From the NCBI GenBank assembly GCA_903919985.1, contig CAIXKG010000094.1, positions 1 through 43,277 on the forward strand: a DNA stretch of 43,277 bases, read 5' to 3'. Shown here piece after piece: positions 10,258 to 18,731 of the stretch. Source of the DNA: an uncultured Opitutia bacterium (GTDB lineage: Bacteria > Verrucomicrobiota > Verrucomicrobiia > Opitutales > Opitutaceae). The notes under the pieces are model-generated. The model was not told where the DNA came from. It worked only from the letters and a program-made list of their open reading frames with translations, and searched no databases. Every line of letters starts with the position of its first letter. The stretch's first letter is position 1. The translations under genes and the position numbers were made by a program.

Positions 10258-10567
10258 TCCGTGATTCCCCGCAGGGGAACAGACGAAACGCGGAGGTATG
10301 GCGGCGAAAGCAGTTCCCCCCCGCCCTGCGGGCACCCCGCTCGAGACAAGGGAGTAATTCATAGTCTCCTCTCGGCGAGTGGGCGCGAAGCGACGGAGGT
10401 CTTCGATCACCCCGGACGCTCTTAATCTTTAGGGCGATTAACGTTTTCCCGATACCGTTCTGTGTAGCGGCACGCGTCTCTGCCGGCCGAAACGAAGACG
10501 CGGAACCCGGCAGGCAGGGACGCCTGCCGCCACGTTGTTAACGGCTACGCTTTCGGTTAAACTCTAC
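10258..10567. other. Convergent gap of 310 bases, mostly a palindromic element
   Basis: This lies between the small secreted protein and the end of the GH106-like gene. The right half is repeat element copy 2. The left half (10258-10435) contains no gene, and no terminator with a T-run was found in it. Confidence 0.6.
10436..10566. repeat. Palindromic intergenic element, copy 2 (REP-like)
   Basis: The core is a long imperfect hairpin. The arm starting GTAGCGGCACGCGTCTC (10464-10488) pairs with the arm ending CGCCTGCCGCCAC (10509-10533), about 20 of 25 positions matching. The flanks repeat copy 1 at 8490-8591: a TTAA..TTTTCC left end and GCTTTCGGTTAAAC at the right. It lies between convergent genes and may act as a bidirectional transcript end. 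Confidence 0.7.
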
Positions 10568-13291
10568 TCAAGGCGTGAGCAGCCGGACGGGCCCGAGCAG
10601 TCCGAGGGCCGCGAGCGCCACGACCGGAGCCGTCGGCGGACCACCGGCCGGACCTGCACCGGCGGCACCGCCACCACGACCACCCGGCATCGGCTCGCTC
10701 GCCAACCCGCCGGGTACGCCCGTCGCGAGGACCGCACGCGGTGCGCCCGCCGCCGTAACACCCGGGCGCTGACCACGACCCGCGCCACCGCCAAAGCCAG
10801 TGCCGGCCGCGACCGGCGGCTGGACTTGAACCTCGAGCGTGTTCTCGCCGCTTTTTAAAGCGCCGGTCACATCCCACAAATAAGGAGCCCAACCCCGCGC
10901 GGAAAATTCAGTGCCGTTGACGCGGATGCGCGCGATATCGTGCACGTTGCCAAGATCGAGATAAGTGCGTTGGGCCGCCGACACCGTCGCGGCCAACGTG
11001 AACGTTTTCCGGTATTCCGCCGTGCCGGTGAACGGTTGGGGGCTAAGCGCGCTCCACGGCTTGAGCACCGACGTCGCTTGTTTTTCACCGAGGGCGATCG
11101 ACCATTCTCCGCTCAGTTCGGCGACGGTCCGAGCGACCGCGGCGTTCAGTGCGGGTTGAGCCGCGGCCGCCGGGAGCGGTCCGATGACGACGAAACGCGA
11201 TTCCTGCGGCGCAAACGTGAGCGACACCGCCACGCTGCCTTTCGCCGGCACCGCACCTGCCAGCGCTTGAATGCTGCCGCTCGTTGCATCCCAAACTTGG
11301 ACCTGTCCAGTGCCGTCAAGCGTCACCGTACGCGATTGAGTCTGATTGGATTCGTTGAAGAAAAAATACACGTCGCCGTCCTTCAGCGTCCGGTGAATGT
11401 ACTTCAACGGCGCGCAGGCCGCGTCGAGCTTCACGTCGGCCTTGGGCAACGCGGCGAGGACCCGCTCGGTCACGTCAGGCTGCGGTTCAAGCGTCGCGAA
11501 ACTCAGATCGGGCGGCGTCGCCGTCGCTTGCAGGAAACTGTTTTCGCGGACCATCGTGGGCGGGCGGCCGACGAACACCACCTTGCCACCGGCGCCAGCG
11601 AACGCGCGCAGGCGATCCAGCATTTTCTTACTGATCACGGTGGACGTGGGCACGATCACCGCGCGGTAAATTTGGCCGCTCAGATTTTTGAACGTGCCGC
11701 CTTCGAGCGTACACACCGTCGAGAGCGAGTCCTCATCAATGGCGTCGAAATCGATTTGATGCTCCATCAGCTGCGTCGTGAGTTTCACGTTTACCGCGTC
11801 GGCCGCCTGATCGCCGAGCCACAGGCTATCGGTCGGATGAAACAACGCGACCTGGGCCGCCGGGCGCCCCATAGTCAGAAGATAACTGGCCCGACTGACA
11901 TAGTTGCCGGTAGCGGCGGCGGCATTCAGCAACGGAGTTGAATCGATCGGCGCTGGATTGTTTAGACCGCGAATGTTGAGCGAGTTAATCCCGCGCACGA
12001 ACTGGTAGTCGGCCACGAATTTTCCCGTCTGCCCCAAACCACCGCCGGCCTCGGTCCAGACCATCGGCCGACCGAACACGTGGGCGGCCGCGGCGGCGAG
12101 CTTCGGAAAATCCGCGACGATGCCGGGACCGATTTGGCTGAGATTGTCCACGCCGGGCACGCCGACGAAGCGCATCGCCCGGAAGAACGAGCCTTCGTTG
12201 CGAATGAGATCTTCGCCGCGCGCGAGATCGAGCATGAGTTCCTCGTGGTTGAGATGGACCATGTATTCCATACCGCGTGCCTTGCACCAGTCCTGTTGCG
12301 GCTTGAAGAAATTATCGCGGAAGAGCGCGCTCCACACGTCCCAATAATCGGCTTTGGCGCGCGTCGCTTCGGGCGAAAGCTCGGTGCCGAAAAACTCCGC
12401 GATGTACGGCGCGAGATCGTAGCCTTTTTCCTTTTTGAAAATTTCCAGGAGCTGGGGCGTCCACGGCATGAAGCCGGTGTAATCCGGCTCGTCCCCGCGA
12501 AAGCCCAGAATGGTTTTCCCGAATTCGTCGCCGACGAGTTTCTCGTAGGTCTCAAAAATAACCTTCAGGTAAACGCGCGTGGCGGCGGGATCGAGATAGT
12601 CGAACACGGAGTAAAGGCTGTCTTTGTCCGCCGTGCCATCCTCGCGATTCGTATAGCGCGTGGGGGAGCTGCGGTAGACGTGACGCACAAACACCACCTC
12701 GCTCAGGCCGGGATTCGGCGCGGTGAATTGAAAGAGTCCGCTCGCGGGAATCGGCAGCGCTTTGCTCGTCCGCGTGCTACGATTGTACGCTAGGACACCG
12801 AGCGTATCGGGCGGCACGGGAATTTTCAGTGTCTGGCCGGCGGCGACGGAATAGCGCCCATCGGCGACGATGCCCTGCATGCCGAGTTCGGGATAATCGC
12901 GGCTGATCGCACCGCCCGCGAAACCATCGGGATAGCCAGCCTCGTCCTCGATCCACATTTTTAGTCCGCGCTTCTTGCATTCCTCGACCGCGAATTTGAC
13001 CAAGGCGAGATATTCGGGCGTGAAATACTTCGGCTGCAGACCGCGCGAGTTGTTGATCATATAAGCGCCGCCACCGCTGGCGACGATGCGGTCGAGATCA
13101 GCGACGATGCGTTCCTTGCTCTGCGGCCCGCCCCAGATCGACCAGTGAATTGCGCGGTACTCGTTCGGCGGTTGAGGAAAGGCAACGGCGGCCTCGGCCA
13201 CCGTCGGCATCATAATTTCCTGCCACGGCTGGGCGGCCTTCAGGATAAACGGTAGGGCCAACAATGACGCTAATCGGGTCAACATTTTCAT
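10568..13291 (-). CDS. Secreted GH106-like alpha-L-rhamnosidase
   Basis: Glycoside hydrolase of 907 residues with an N-terminal signal (MKMLTRLASLLALPFILKAA). The catalytic region starts at YRAIHWSIWGGP. Near 113-127 it shows WIEDEAGYPDGFAGG, a block characteristic of GH106 and related rhamnosidase-like enzymes. Later stretches such as ILGFRGDEPDYTGF and MVWTEAGGGLGQ fit the same (alpha/beta)8 enzyme. The C-terminal quarter is a GH2-type galactose-binding domain (FTGTAEYRKTF, TYLDLGNVHDIARIRVNG), ending GLLGPVRLLTP. A Gly/Ala/Pro-rich insertion of about 60 residues interrupts this domain before its last strand. The start is unusually clear: GGAG at 13300-13303 lies eight bases before ATG. Likely role: removal of rhamnose from plant or algal polysaccharides outside the cytoplasm. 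Confidence 0.85.
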   Translation of the reverse strand: MKMLTRLASLLALPFILKAAQPWQEIMMPTVAEAAVAFPQPPNEYRAIHWSIWGGPQSKERIVADLDRIVASGGGAYMINNSRGLQPKYFTPEYLALVKFAVEECKKRGLKMWIEDEAGYPDGFAGGAISRDYPELGMQGIVADGRYSVAAGQTLKIPVPPDTLGVLAYNRSTRTSKALPIPASGLFQFTAPNPGLSEVVFVRHVYRSSPTRYTNREDGTADKDSLYSVFDYLDPAATRVYLKVIFETYEKLVGDEFGKTILGFRGDEPDYTGFMPWTPQLLEIFKKEKGYDLAPYIAEFFGTELSPEATRAKADYWDVWSALFRDNFFKPQQDWCKARGMEYMVHLNHEELMLDLARGEDLIRNEGSFFRAMRFVGVPGVDNLSQIGPGIVADFPKLAAAAAHVFGRPMVWTEAGGGLGQTGKFVADYQFVRGINSLNIRGLNNPAPIDSTPLLNAAAATGNYVSRASYLLTMGRPAAQVALFHPTDSLWLGDQAADAVNVKLTTQLMEHQIDFDAIDEDSLSTVCTLEGGTFKNLSGQIYRAVIVPTSTVISKKMLDRLRAFAGAGGKVVFVGRPPTMVRENSFLQATATPPDLSFATLEPQPDVTERVLAALPKADVKLDAACAPLKYIHRTLKDGDVYFFFNESNQTQSRTVTLDGTGQVQVWDATSGSIQALAGAVPAKGSVAVSLTFAPQESRFVVIGPLPAAAAQPALNAAVARTVAELSGEWSIALGEKQATSVLKPWSALSPQPFTGTAEYRKTFTLAATVSAAQRTYLDLGNVHDIARIRVNGTEFSARGWAPYLWDVTGALKSGENTLEVQVQPPVAAGTGFGGGAGRGQRPGVTAAGAPRAVLATGVPGGLASEPMPGGRGGGAAGAGPAGGPPTAPVVALAALGLLGPVRLLTP

Positions 13292-13299
13292 AGGAATAT

Positions 13300-13303
13300 C
13301 TCC
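13300..13303 (-). promoter_or_regulatory. Shine-Dalgarno of the GH106-like gene
   Basis: GGAG on the minus strand, eight bases from the ATG at 13291. It decides this start over the upstream ATG at 13321, and it is one of only two clear Shine-Dalgarno sequences in the window. Confidence 0.75.
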
Positions 13304-13414
13304 AAAGCCTGGGGTGGACACGCCCGCCAGACGAAGAAGGCGGTCGCTTGTTGCTGAAAAAGCCTCCCCTAGCGTGCCGCAACCGTTTCCTGCCAGCGAA
13401 GCATCTAATGAAAG

Positions 13415-13488
13415 TGGAGCGGCTAGTCAGAATCGAACTGACGAGACCACTTTGGAAGAGTGGAGTTTTACCACTAAACTATAGCCGC
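13415..13488 (-). tRNA. tRNA-Gly, anticodon UCC
   Basis: The minus strand folds as a complete cloverleaf. The acceptor GCGGCTA pairs with TAGCCGC, and the D arm is GTTT/AAAC around AGTGGTA. The anticodon arm CCACT-CTTCCAA-AGTGG has anticodon TCC, there is a four-base variable loop, and the T arm is GTCAG/CTGAC around TTCGATT. The discriminator base is T and the 3' CCA is encoded in the DNA (13415-13417). It reads GGA/GGG glycine codons. The gene stands alone between the GH106-like gene and the oxidase operon; no integration scar was seen beside it. Confidence 0.96.
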
Positions 13489-13945
13489 GAACTCAACCCC
13501 AGCGTCGACGGGCGCAGGCACGTGGTCAAGCGGGGATCTAGGTTTCAGGTTTGGAAACGGGGGTTTTGAGTCCGGGGTACGTCGGTGCCGAACGGCAGCG
13601 ATCACGACGCTGCAGACCAAGCCCTGCGTGCCAATACCTAGGGAAGACTCTGCCAAGCTCACTACGCTCTGCCAAGCGAAGCGGCACACCGCGATTGAGT
13701 CTATTAGAGACAAGGGGGCCAGCTGGGCCGGGCGGCATCAGCCGTTCACGCTACCGACGTCACGCTCGCCCTAATGCGAAGCGCAGCGGAGTTAATAGCT
13801 GGCGTGCAACCGCGGCCTGCGATTGCGGTCGCACGCCGCGCCGGAATATCTTTCCCCAGAATATGACTTGAAACGCCGGGGTGTTCGCTGAGTCTTCGCA
13901 GGCTTTGGCGCCCACTTGCGGCGCCTTCCTTTACTGAATCGCCAC
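13489..13945. other. Non-coding gap of 457 bases upstream of the oxidase operon
   Basis: No gene is supported here. It holds an 11-base direct repeat CTCTGCCAAGC (13648-13658 and 13667-13677) and the palindrome at 13801-13837. The promoter of the caa3 operon must lie in this gap, but no -35/-10 pair was convincing by eye. Confidence 0.55.
13801..13837. repeat. REP-like hairpin
   Basis: GGCGTGCAACCGC (13801-13813) pairs with GCGGTCGCACGCC (13825-13837) with one mismatch, around an 11-base loop. There is no T-run. It resembles the other intergenic palindromes of this window in size and composition. Confidence 0.65.
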
Positions 13946-15244
13946 ATGCGCCCGTCCAAATTCCTTTCCCGTCTCTTGCGTTGGGAGCTCGCCCTCGGCG
14001 CGCTCGCGCTGCTGTCCGGCTGCGACATCAATTTCTGGCGGATGGACGGCCATCAGTCGACGATCGACGTCAACGGCCCCGTCGCACGTTCCCAACTGAA
14101 CGTGTTTTATGTGACATGCTGGGTAACAGCCGCGATTTTCGTCATCGTGGGCGGCGTCCTCGCGTATGCGACGATCAAATTTCGGGCCCGCACGCTAGAA
14201 GATGAACGGGCCGTTCCGCCTGAACAAGGCCATGGCAACCCGCTCATCGAGGTCGGCCTGATCGGCGCCTCGGTCCTAGCGCTCGTGATCATCGCTGTTC
14301 CCACTCTCCGCGCCATTTTCTACACCTACGACGTACCGGAAGCCCAGAAGGGCAACAGCTACGAAATCACGGCGACCGGCCTGCAGTGGTGGTTCAAATT
14401 CGACTACCCTTCCGAACAAATCAACGGCGTCGGGACACTCACAACGAGCAATGAGCTCGTGATTCCCGCCGGCCGGCCGGTCCGCATCAATGTGCGCAGC
14501 TCCGATGTTATCCACAGTTTCTGGGTGCCGAAGCTCGCGGGCAAAGTAGACATGATCCCCAACCGGGCGAACTTCCTCTGGTTGCAGGCCGATGAACCGG
14601 GTTATTTCTGGGGTCAGTGCGCCGAGTACTGCGGCGATTCGCACGCCGTCATGCGCTTCCGCGTTGTGGCCCTCGCGCAGAAAGAATTCGACGAGTGGGT
14701 CGCGCAGCAAGCCGCCCCCGCCCGTAATGTAGCGGCGTCGGCCGTCGCCGCCACCGCTGCGGCGCCCCGCGCGCAGTTAGCCGCGCTGCGCACCTATGCC
14801 CAGAACGAAAGCGGGATTTCCAATCTGTATGAGTCGAAGCCACTCGATTCCTGGCGCACCAAGCAGTCACCGGAAAAAGCCGAAGACGCTGCGCTGATCG
14901 CGACGGGCAAGGCCCTGTTCCTCTCCAAATCCTGTTCGAGCTGCCACACCGTGCGCGGCCACGAGATCAACGGCGTTCCTTTCGGAGGACTCACCGCTCC
15001 CAATCTCACCCACGTCGGCTCGCGCTCCACGATCGCCGCCGGCCTCCTCGAAAATAATCCCGAGCAACTGCGCCGCTGGATTCACAATCCGGGAGCCGTA
15101 AAGCCAGGCAACAAGATGTACGTCGGCATCGGCGGCATGGCCGGCTACATGAAGAAAAACGAGCAGGGCGAATGGGTGCCTAACATCACCCTTACCGCCG
15201 ATGACGAAGTCGCTCTCGTCGCCTATCTCCAAAGCCTCAAGTAA
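13946..15244 (+). CDS. coxB: Cytochrome c oxidase subunit II with fused cytochrome c (caa3 type)
   Basis: Subunit II of a caa3-type terminal oxidase, which takes electrons from cytochrome c and passes them via CuA to subunit I. From ATG 13946 it has 432 residues. The lipobox LLSGC (Cys26) predicts an acylated N-terminus. Two membrane helices (about 50-75 and 95-115) precede the CuA domain, with ligands His190, Cys225, Glu227, Cys229, His233 and Met236 in GQCAEYCGDSHAVM. After an Ala/Pro-rich linker comes a cytochrome c domain with C330-S-S-C-H334 and a probable axial Met in the KMYVGIGGM region. A TTG at 13916 would add ten residues but is less likely. It is the first gene of the operon; coxA starts nine bases after its stop. 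Confidence 0.95.
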   Translation: MRPSKFLSRLLRWELALGALALLSGCDINFWRMDGHQSTIDVNGPVARSQLNVFYVTCWVTAAIFVIVGGVLAYATIKFRARTLEDERAVPPEQGHGNPLIEVGLIGASVLALVIIAVPTLRAIFYTYDVPEAQKGNSYEITATGLQWWFKFDYPSEQINGVGTLTTSNELVIPAGRPVRINVRSSDVIHSFWVPKLAGKVDMIPNRANFLWLQADEPGYFWGQCAEYCGDSHAVMRFRVVALAQKEFDEWVAQQAAPARNVAASAVAATAAAPRAQLAALRTYAQNESGISNLYESKPLDSWRTKQSPEKAEDAALIATGKALFLSKSCSSCHTVRGHEINGVPFGGLTAPNLTHVGSRSTIAAGLLENNPEQLRRWIHNPGAVKPGNKMYVGIGGMAGYMKKNEQGEWVPNITLTADDEVALVAYLQSLK

Positions 15245-15253
15245 TTTCCTCTC

Positions 15254-17227
15254 ATGGACGACGCTCTAAAATCTCACCTCCACGGCGGCGAAGCACCGGC
15301 CGCCCCCAAGTCTTTCGTCATCTGGCGGCCCACCGCGCAAACCGGGCTCATGAGCTGGCTGACGACTGTCGATCACAAGAAGATCGGCTTTCTCTACGGG
15401 ATTTTCGCGCTGTTCTTCTTCCTCGTCGGTGGCGTCGAGGCGCTCCTGATCCGGATGCAGCTGATGTTTCCGAACGGCACCGTGCTGACCGCGCAGCAGT
15501 ACAACACGATGTTCACCATGCACGGGACGACGATGATCTTCCTCGCCGTCATGCCGCTGTCGGCCGCGTTTTTCAATTACATCATGCCGCTGCAAATCGG
15601 CGCGCGCGACGTCGCATTTCCCCGGCTCAATGCCTTCTCGCTCTGGACCTTCGTGGCCGGCGCAATTATCGTAAATCTCGGCTGGTTCATGAAGGATGGC
15701 GCACCCGACGCCGGCTGGTTCGGCTACGCTCCGCTGACCGAGAAAGCGTACAACCCCGATCACTCGATCGATATGTGGGTGATGGGCCTTCAGCTCCTCG
15801 GTGTCGCCTCGATCGCCGCGTCGCTCAATTTCATTGTCACGATTATCAATCTCCGCGCCCCGGGCATGACGATGATGCGTCTCCCCGTGTTCACCTGGAT
15901 GACCCTGGTCACGGCGTTCCTAATCGTGCTTTCGTTTCCTTTCATCACGATCGCGCTCGTCGAGCTGATGATGGACCGCCTCTTCGGCACGAACTTCTTT
16001 GAAGTGTCCGGCGGCGGTATGCCGATTCTCTGGCAGCATCTTTTCTGGGTCTTCGGCCATCCCGAAGTGTACATTTTGATTCTGCCCGCGATGGGTATCA
16101 TTTCGGAAATCCTGCCGACATTCTCGCGCAAACCGCTGTTCGGTTACCCGATCGTAGTGTTCTCCGGCGCAGCCATCGGCTTCCTCGGCTTCTCGGTGTG
16201 GAGCCATCACATGTTCACGACCGGCATGGGCACGATGGCGACCGCGGCGTTTTCGTTAGCAACCATGGTGATCGCCGTCCCCACGGGGGTGAAGGTGTTC
16301 AATTGGATCGGCACGCTATGGGGCGGCCATATCTCGCTGCGGACGCCCATGATGTTTGCCCTCGGCTTCATCTGGATGTTTATGATGGGCGGCTTGTCCG
16401 GCATCATGCACTCAGCCGCGCCGGCCGATGCGCAACAGCAGGATAGCTACTTCGTCATCGCGCACTTTCACTACGTGCTGATCGGCGGCTCGATCTTCGC
16501 GCTCCTCGCCGGTATCCACTATTGGTTTCCACTGATGTTCGGCCGCAAGGTCAGCGAGTTCTGGGGCAAACTTTCGTTTTGGATCATCTTCATCGGCTTT
16601 AATACGACGTTCTTCCCGATGCACTTCCTTGGGTTGAACGGCATGCCGCGCCGCACGTTCACCTACGATGCGAACTTCGGCTGGAACACCGCCAACTTCA
16701 TCGCCTCGGTCGGCGCTCTCATCCTTGGCGTCGGGATCTGCGTCTACTTCGCCGTGATGGTTTACACGTACTTCAAAGGTGAACGTGTTGGCCGCGACGT
16801 GTGGGATGCCCGAACGCTGGAGTGGAGCCTGCCAAATCCGCCACCCGAGTATAACTACCGCGTCATCCCGAACGTTCATGCGCGCGATGCCTACTGGTAC
16901 GTCAAGCAGCACAAAGACGAGGTCGCCAAAGAAGAAGCAGCGCACGCCAAAGACGAAGAGGCTCATGGCGGCATCCACATGCCGCACCAATCGATTTATC
17001 CGTTCATCGCCAGCCTCGGACTGCTCATCGCGTCCGTCGGCATCGCGGTGATCGACCACGACCCGAGCCCCGGCTTCTGGGGCAAGAAGATCGGCATCTG
17101 TATGATCGGCGGCTTGGTCATGTTGACCGGCATCTATCTTTGGTCATTGGAAGGCACCGAAGGCTACCACCTTCATCCCGAAGATGAGGAACATGCTGGC
17201 CGCGACAAATCAGAGGCGAAGCATTGA
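15254..17227 (+). CDS. coxA: Cytochrome c oxidase subunit I
   Basis: Catalytic heme-copper subunit of 657 residues, reducing O2 to water and pumping protons. The heme a ligands are His90 (MHGTTMIF) and His406. The CuB ligands are His269 in GHPEVY (with Tyr273 for the His-Tyr cross-link) and the pair His318-His319 (WSHHMFTTG). Heme a3 is bound by His404 in HFHYVLIGG. Glu271 before VY marks an A1-type proton channel. The protein is longer than the 530-550 residues of a minimal subunit I because two additional helices (about 583-630) follow the core, as in caa3 enzymes. The leader between coxB and coxA is TTTCCTCTC with no Shine-Dalgarno. Confidence 0.97.
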   Translation: MDDALKSHLHGGEAPAAPKSFVIWRPTAQTGLMSWLTTVDHKKIGFLYGIFALFFFLVGGVEALLIRMQLMFPNGTVLTAQQYNTMFTMHGTTMIFLAVMPLSAAFFNYIMPLQIGARDVAFPRLNAFSLWTFVAGAIIVNLGWFMKDGAPDAGWFGYAPLTEKAYNPDHSIDMWVMGLQLLGVASIAASLNFIVTIINLRAPGMTMMRLPVFTWMTLVTAFLIVLSFPFITIALVELMMDRLFGTNFFEVSGGGMPILWQHLFWVFGHPEVYILILPAMGIISEILPTFSRKPLFGYPIVVFSGAAIGFLGFSVWSHHMFTTGMGTMATAAFSLATMVIAVPTGVKVFNWIGTLWGGHISLRTPMMFALGFIWMFMMGGLSGIMHSAAPADAQQQDSYFVIAHFHYVLIGGSIFALLAGIHYWFPLMFGRKVSEFWGKLSFWIIFIGFNTTFFPMHFLGLNGMPRRTFTYDANFGWNTANFIASVGALILGVGICVYFAVMVYTYFKGERVGRDVWDARTLEWSLPNPPPEYNYRVIPNVHARDAYWYVKQHKDEVAKEEAAHAKDEEAHGGIHMPHQSIYPFIASLGLLIASVGIAVIDHDPSPGFWGKKIGICMIGGLVMLTGIYLWSLEGTEGYHLHPEDEEHAGRDKSEAKH

Positions 17228-17291
17228 GTTCTAGTTCCTATTCTCACCGAATCGTTTAACTGACCTTCCGTCCTAGCCTTTCCGACCAACC

Positions 17292-18131
17292 ATGAGCAGT
17301 CACGCTGGCCCCATCGACCACCATAACGATCCGAGCACTTCGACCGGGATCCCGAACAAGAAACTGCTCATGTGGACGTTTCTCGCGTCGGACTGCATGT
17401 TCTTCGGCGCGCTGATTTCGACCCATCTGATCTATCGGTTGCACCCAATCCCGGGAGGTCCGGTACCGAAGCAAGTCTTCAGCATCGAGCTCACTTCGTT
17501 CTCCACGTTCATCCTCCTGATGTCATCGCTGATGATGGCGTTGGCGGTGACTGCGATCCAAAAAAATAATCTCAAGAGCTGCCGTTGGTCACTGCTTACC
17601 ACGATCTTCTTTGGGTCGATTTTTCTGGGGTGTCAGGTCTACGAGTTCACCGAATTCGTGCATGAGAAGCACCTGACGATCACGAACAGCACGCTGGGCA
17701 CTACGTTCTTCACGCTCACCGGCACGCACGGTACCCACGTCGCCATCGGCGTGTTCTGGCTAATCCTCATGTACGTGCGCTCATTTCAGCCGGTGGACGT
17801 TAGCCGCCAGCCGATGTGGTTTGCCCGCAACCTGCTCCATGTTGCCGCCTTGATTGGCGTTATCCTGCTCGCGATGTTTTCCACCCTCGGTTTGGTCAGC
17901 ACCCTCAAGACCGGCGGAACCGTGGGCACCTTCTTCAGCGGGCATTTCGCGATGATCGCCGGGTTCGTCGCTTGTAGCGCCGTCTGTGCATTTTTGGGTC
18001 GAGCTCGCCACGCGGTCAACTTCAGCGAAATCAACGCGATCGATGTCGAATCAATGGGTCTCTACTGGCACTTCGTCGACATCGTTTGGATCGTGATTTT
18101 CACCGCGGTTTACCTGCTTGAATACCTCTGA
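17292..18131 (+). CDS. coxC: Cytochrome c oxidase subunit III
   Basis: Membrane subunit of 279 residues in the caa3 oxidase. After a hydrophilic start of about 25 residues there are seven predicted helices, beginning LLMWTFLASDCMFFGALIS. The family stretch LTGTHGTHVAIGVFWL (about 140-156) contains the HGxH motif of COX3. The end GLYWHFVDIVWIVIFTAVYLLEYL is the typical last helix (WHFVD-WI-IF). It binds lipid and stabilises subunit I. It lies 64 bases after coxA and is preceded by a C/T-rich leader (CCTTTCCGACCAACC). Confidence 0.95.
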   Translation: MSSHAGPIDHHNDPSTSTGIPNKKLLMWTFLASDCMFFGALISTHLIYRLHPIPGGPVPKQVFSIELTSFSTFILLMSSLMMALAVTAIQKNNLKSCRWSLLTTIFFGSIFLGCQVYEFTEFVHEKHLTITNSTLGTTFFTLTGTHGTHVAIGVFWLILMYVRSFQPVDVSRQPMWFARNLLHVAALIGVILLAMFSTLGLVSTLKTGGTVGTFFSGHFAMIAGFVACSAVCAFLGRARHAVNFSEINAIDVESMGLYWHFVDIVWIVIFTAVYLLEYL

Positions 18132-18174
18132 GGCGATCCGCAGGTAAATTCACCACCTCCTTTTTAAATTAACT

Positions 18175-18519
18175 ATGAGTTCCGCCACCGCTCACGCTCC
18201 GGCTGCCGATCACGGCCACCACGAGGAAAGCAAATTCCAGATCTACGTGCAGATCGCGATGCTGCTCGCTGTCATCACCGGCGTCGAAATCATCGGCGTC
18301 TACTTGCCGTTCGCCAAATGGCTCATCGTCACCGCGCTGGTGGTGCTCTCCGTGGTGAAATTCATGTACGTGATTTTCTTTTTCATGCACCTGCGCTGGG
18401 ACAAACCCTTTTGCACGGTCATGTTTTTTATAGGGCTCGTCCTCGCCACAGGGACAGTCTGGGCGCTACTGCTGCTATTTAGCGTGAAGGATGGCATCCC
18501 GCTGTCGGCGCTACCCTAA
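18175..18519 (+). CDS. coxD: Cytochrome c oxidase subunit IV family protein
   Basis: Small membrane protein of 114 residues and the last gene of the oxidase operon. A His-rich N-terminus (HAPAADHGHHEES) precedes three hydrophobic helices (about 22-43, 49-72 and 80-103). Between the second and third is the family signature MHLRWDKPF. Bacterial subunit IV (COX4_pro / CtaF type) stabilises the complex and is not catalytic. It lies 43 bases after coxC; an intrinsic terminator follows at 18549. Confidence 0.9.
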   Translation: MSSATAHAPAADHGHHEESKFQIYVQIAMLLAVITGVEIIGVYLPFAKWLIVTALVVLSVVKFMYVIFFFMHLRWDKPFCTVMFFIGLVLATGTVWALLLLFSVKDGIPLSALP

Positions 18520-18548
18520 CCAGGCTACCCGCGCCTCGTCACGGATTC

Positions 18549-18574
18549 GCCCGGGCCACGCGCCCGGGCTTTTT
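18549..18574 (+). terminator. Intrinsic terminator of the caa3 oxidase operon
   Basis: GCCCGGGC (18549-18556) pairs perfectly with GCCCGGGC (18562-18569), loop CACGC, followed by TTTTT (18570-18574) and then ATTT. It is the best rightward terminator in the window, 30 bases past the coxD stop. Confidence 0.93.
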
Positions 18575-18638
18575 ATTTGGCCGAGAACGCCGGGAGTGAT
18601 GCGAGCCCTCGCCCCGTGTTCCGAAAAGCGGCCGGGAA

Positions 18639-18670
18639 TTACACAACCCACCTTGCGGAGCGTATAAAAT
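18639..18670 (+). promoter_or_regulatory. Putative promoter of ctaG
   Basis: A -10-like TATAAA (18663-18668) lies 18 bases after a poor -35-like TTACAC (18639-18644). It is downstream of the operon terminator and upstream of ctaG, which supports separate transcription. Only the -10 is good. Confidence 0.4.
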
Positions 18671-18709
18671 AGCCCTCGCCCAGTCGTGGTCTTATCAAAA
18701 GTGCACCAT

Positions 18710-18731
18710 AACAATCCGCTGAATGATTGTT
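18710..18731. promoter_or_regulatory. Inverted repeat, possible operator upstream of ctaG
   Basis: AACAATC (18710-18716) and GATTGTT (18725-18731) form a perfect 7-base inverted repeat with an 8-base spacer, about 40 bases past the putative -10. The size fits a dimeric regulator site; the protein is unknown. Confidence 0.35.

Noticed and set aside
9676-10410. Longer N-terminus for the Fes-like esterase
   Set aside because: It would bury the signal peptide and overlap the divergent secreted protein gene on the other strand.
13648-13677. Direct repeats CTCTGCCAAGC as the start of a CRISPR-like array
   Set aside because: Only two copies, 11 bases long and 19 apart, with no further units and no cas genes in the window.
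13415-13945. Genomic island integrated at the tRNA-Gly gene
   Set aside because: No integrase, no duplicated tRNA 3' end and housekeeping genes on both sides.
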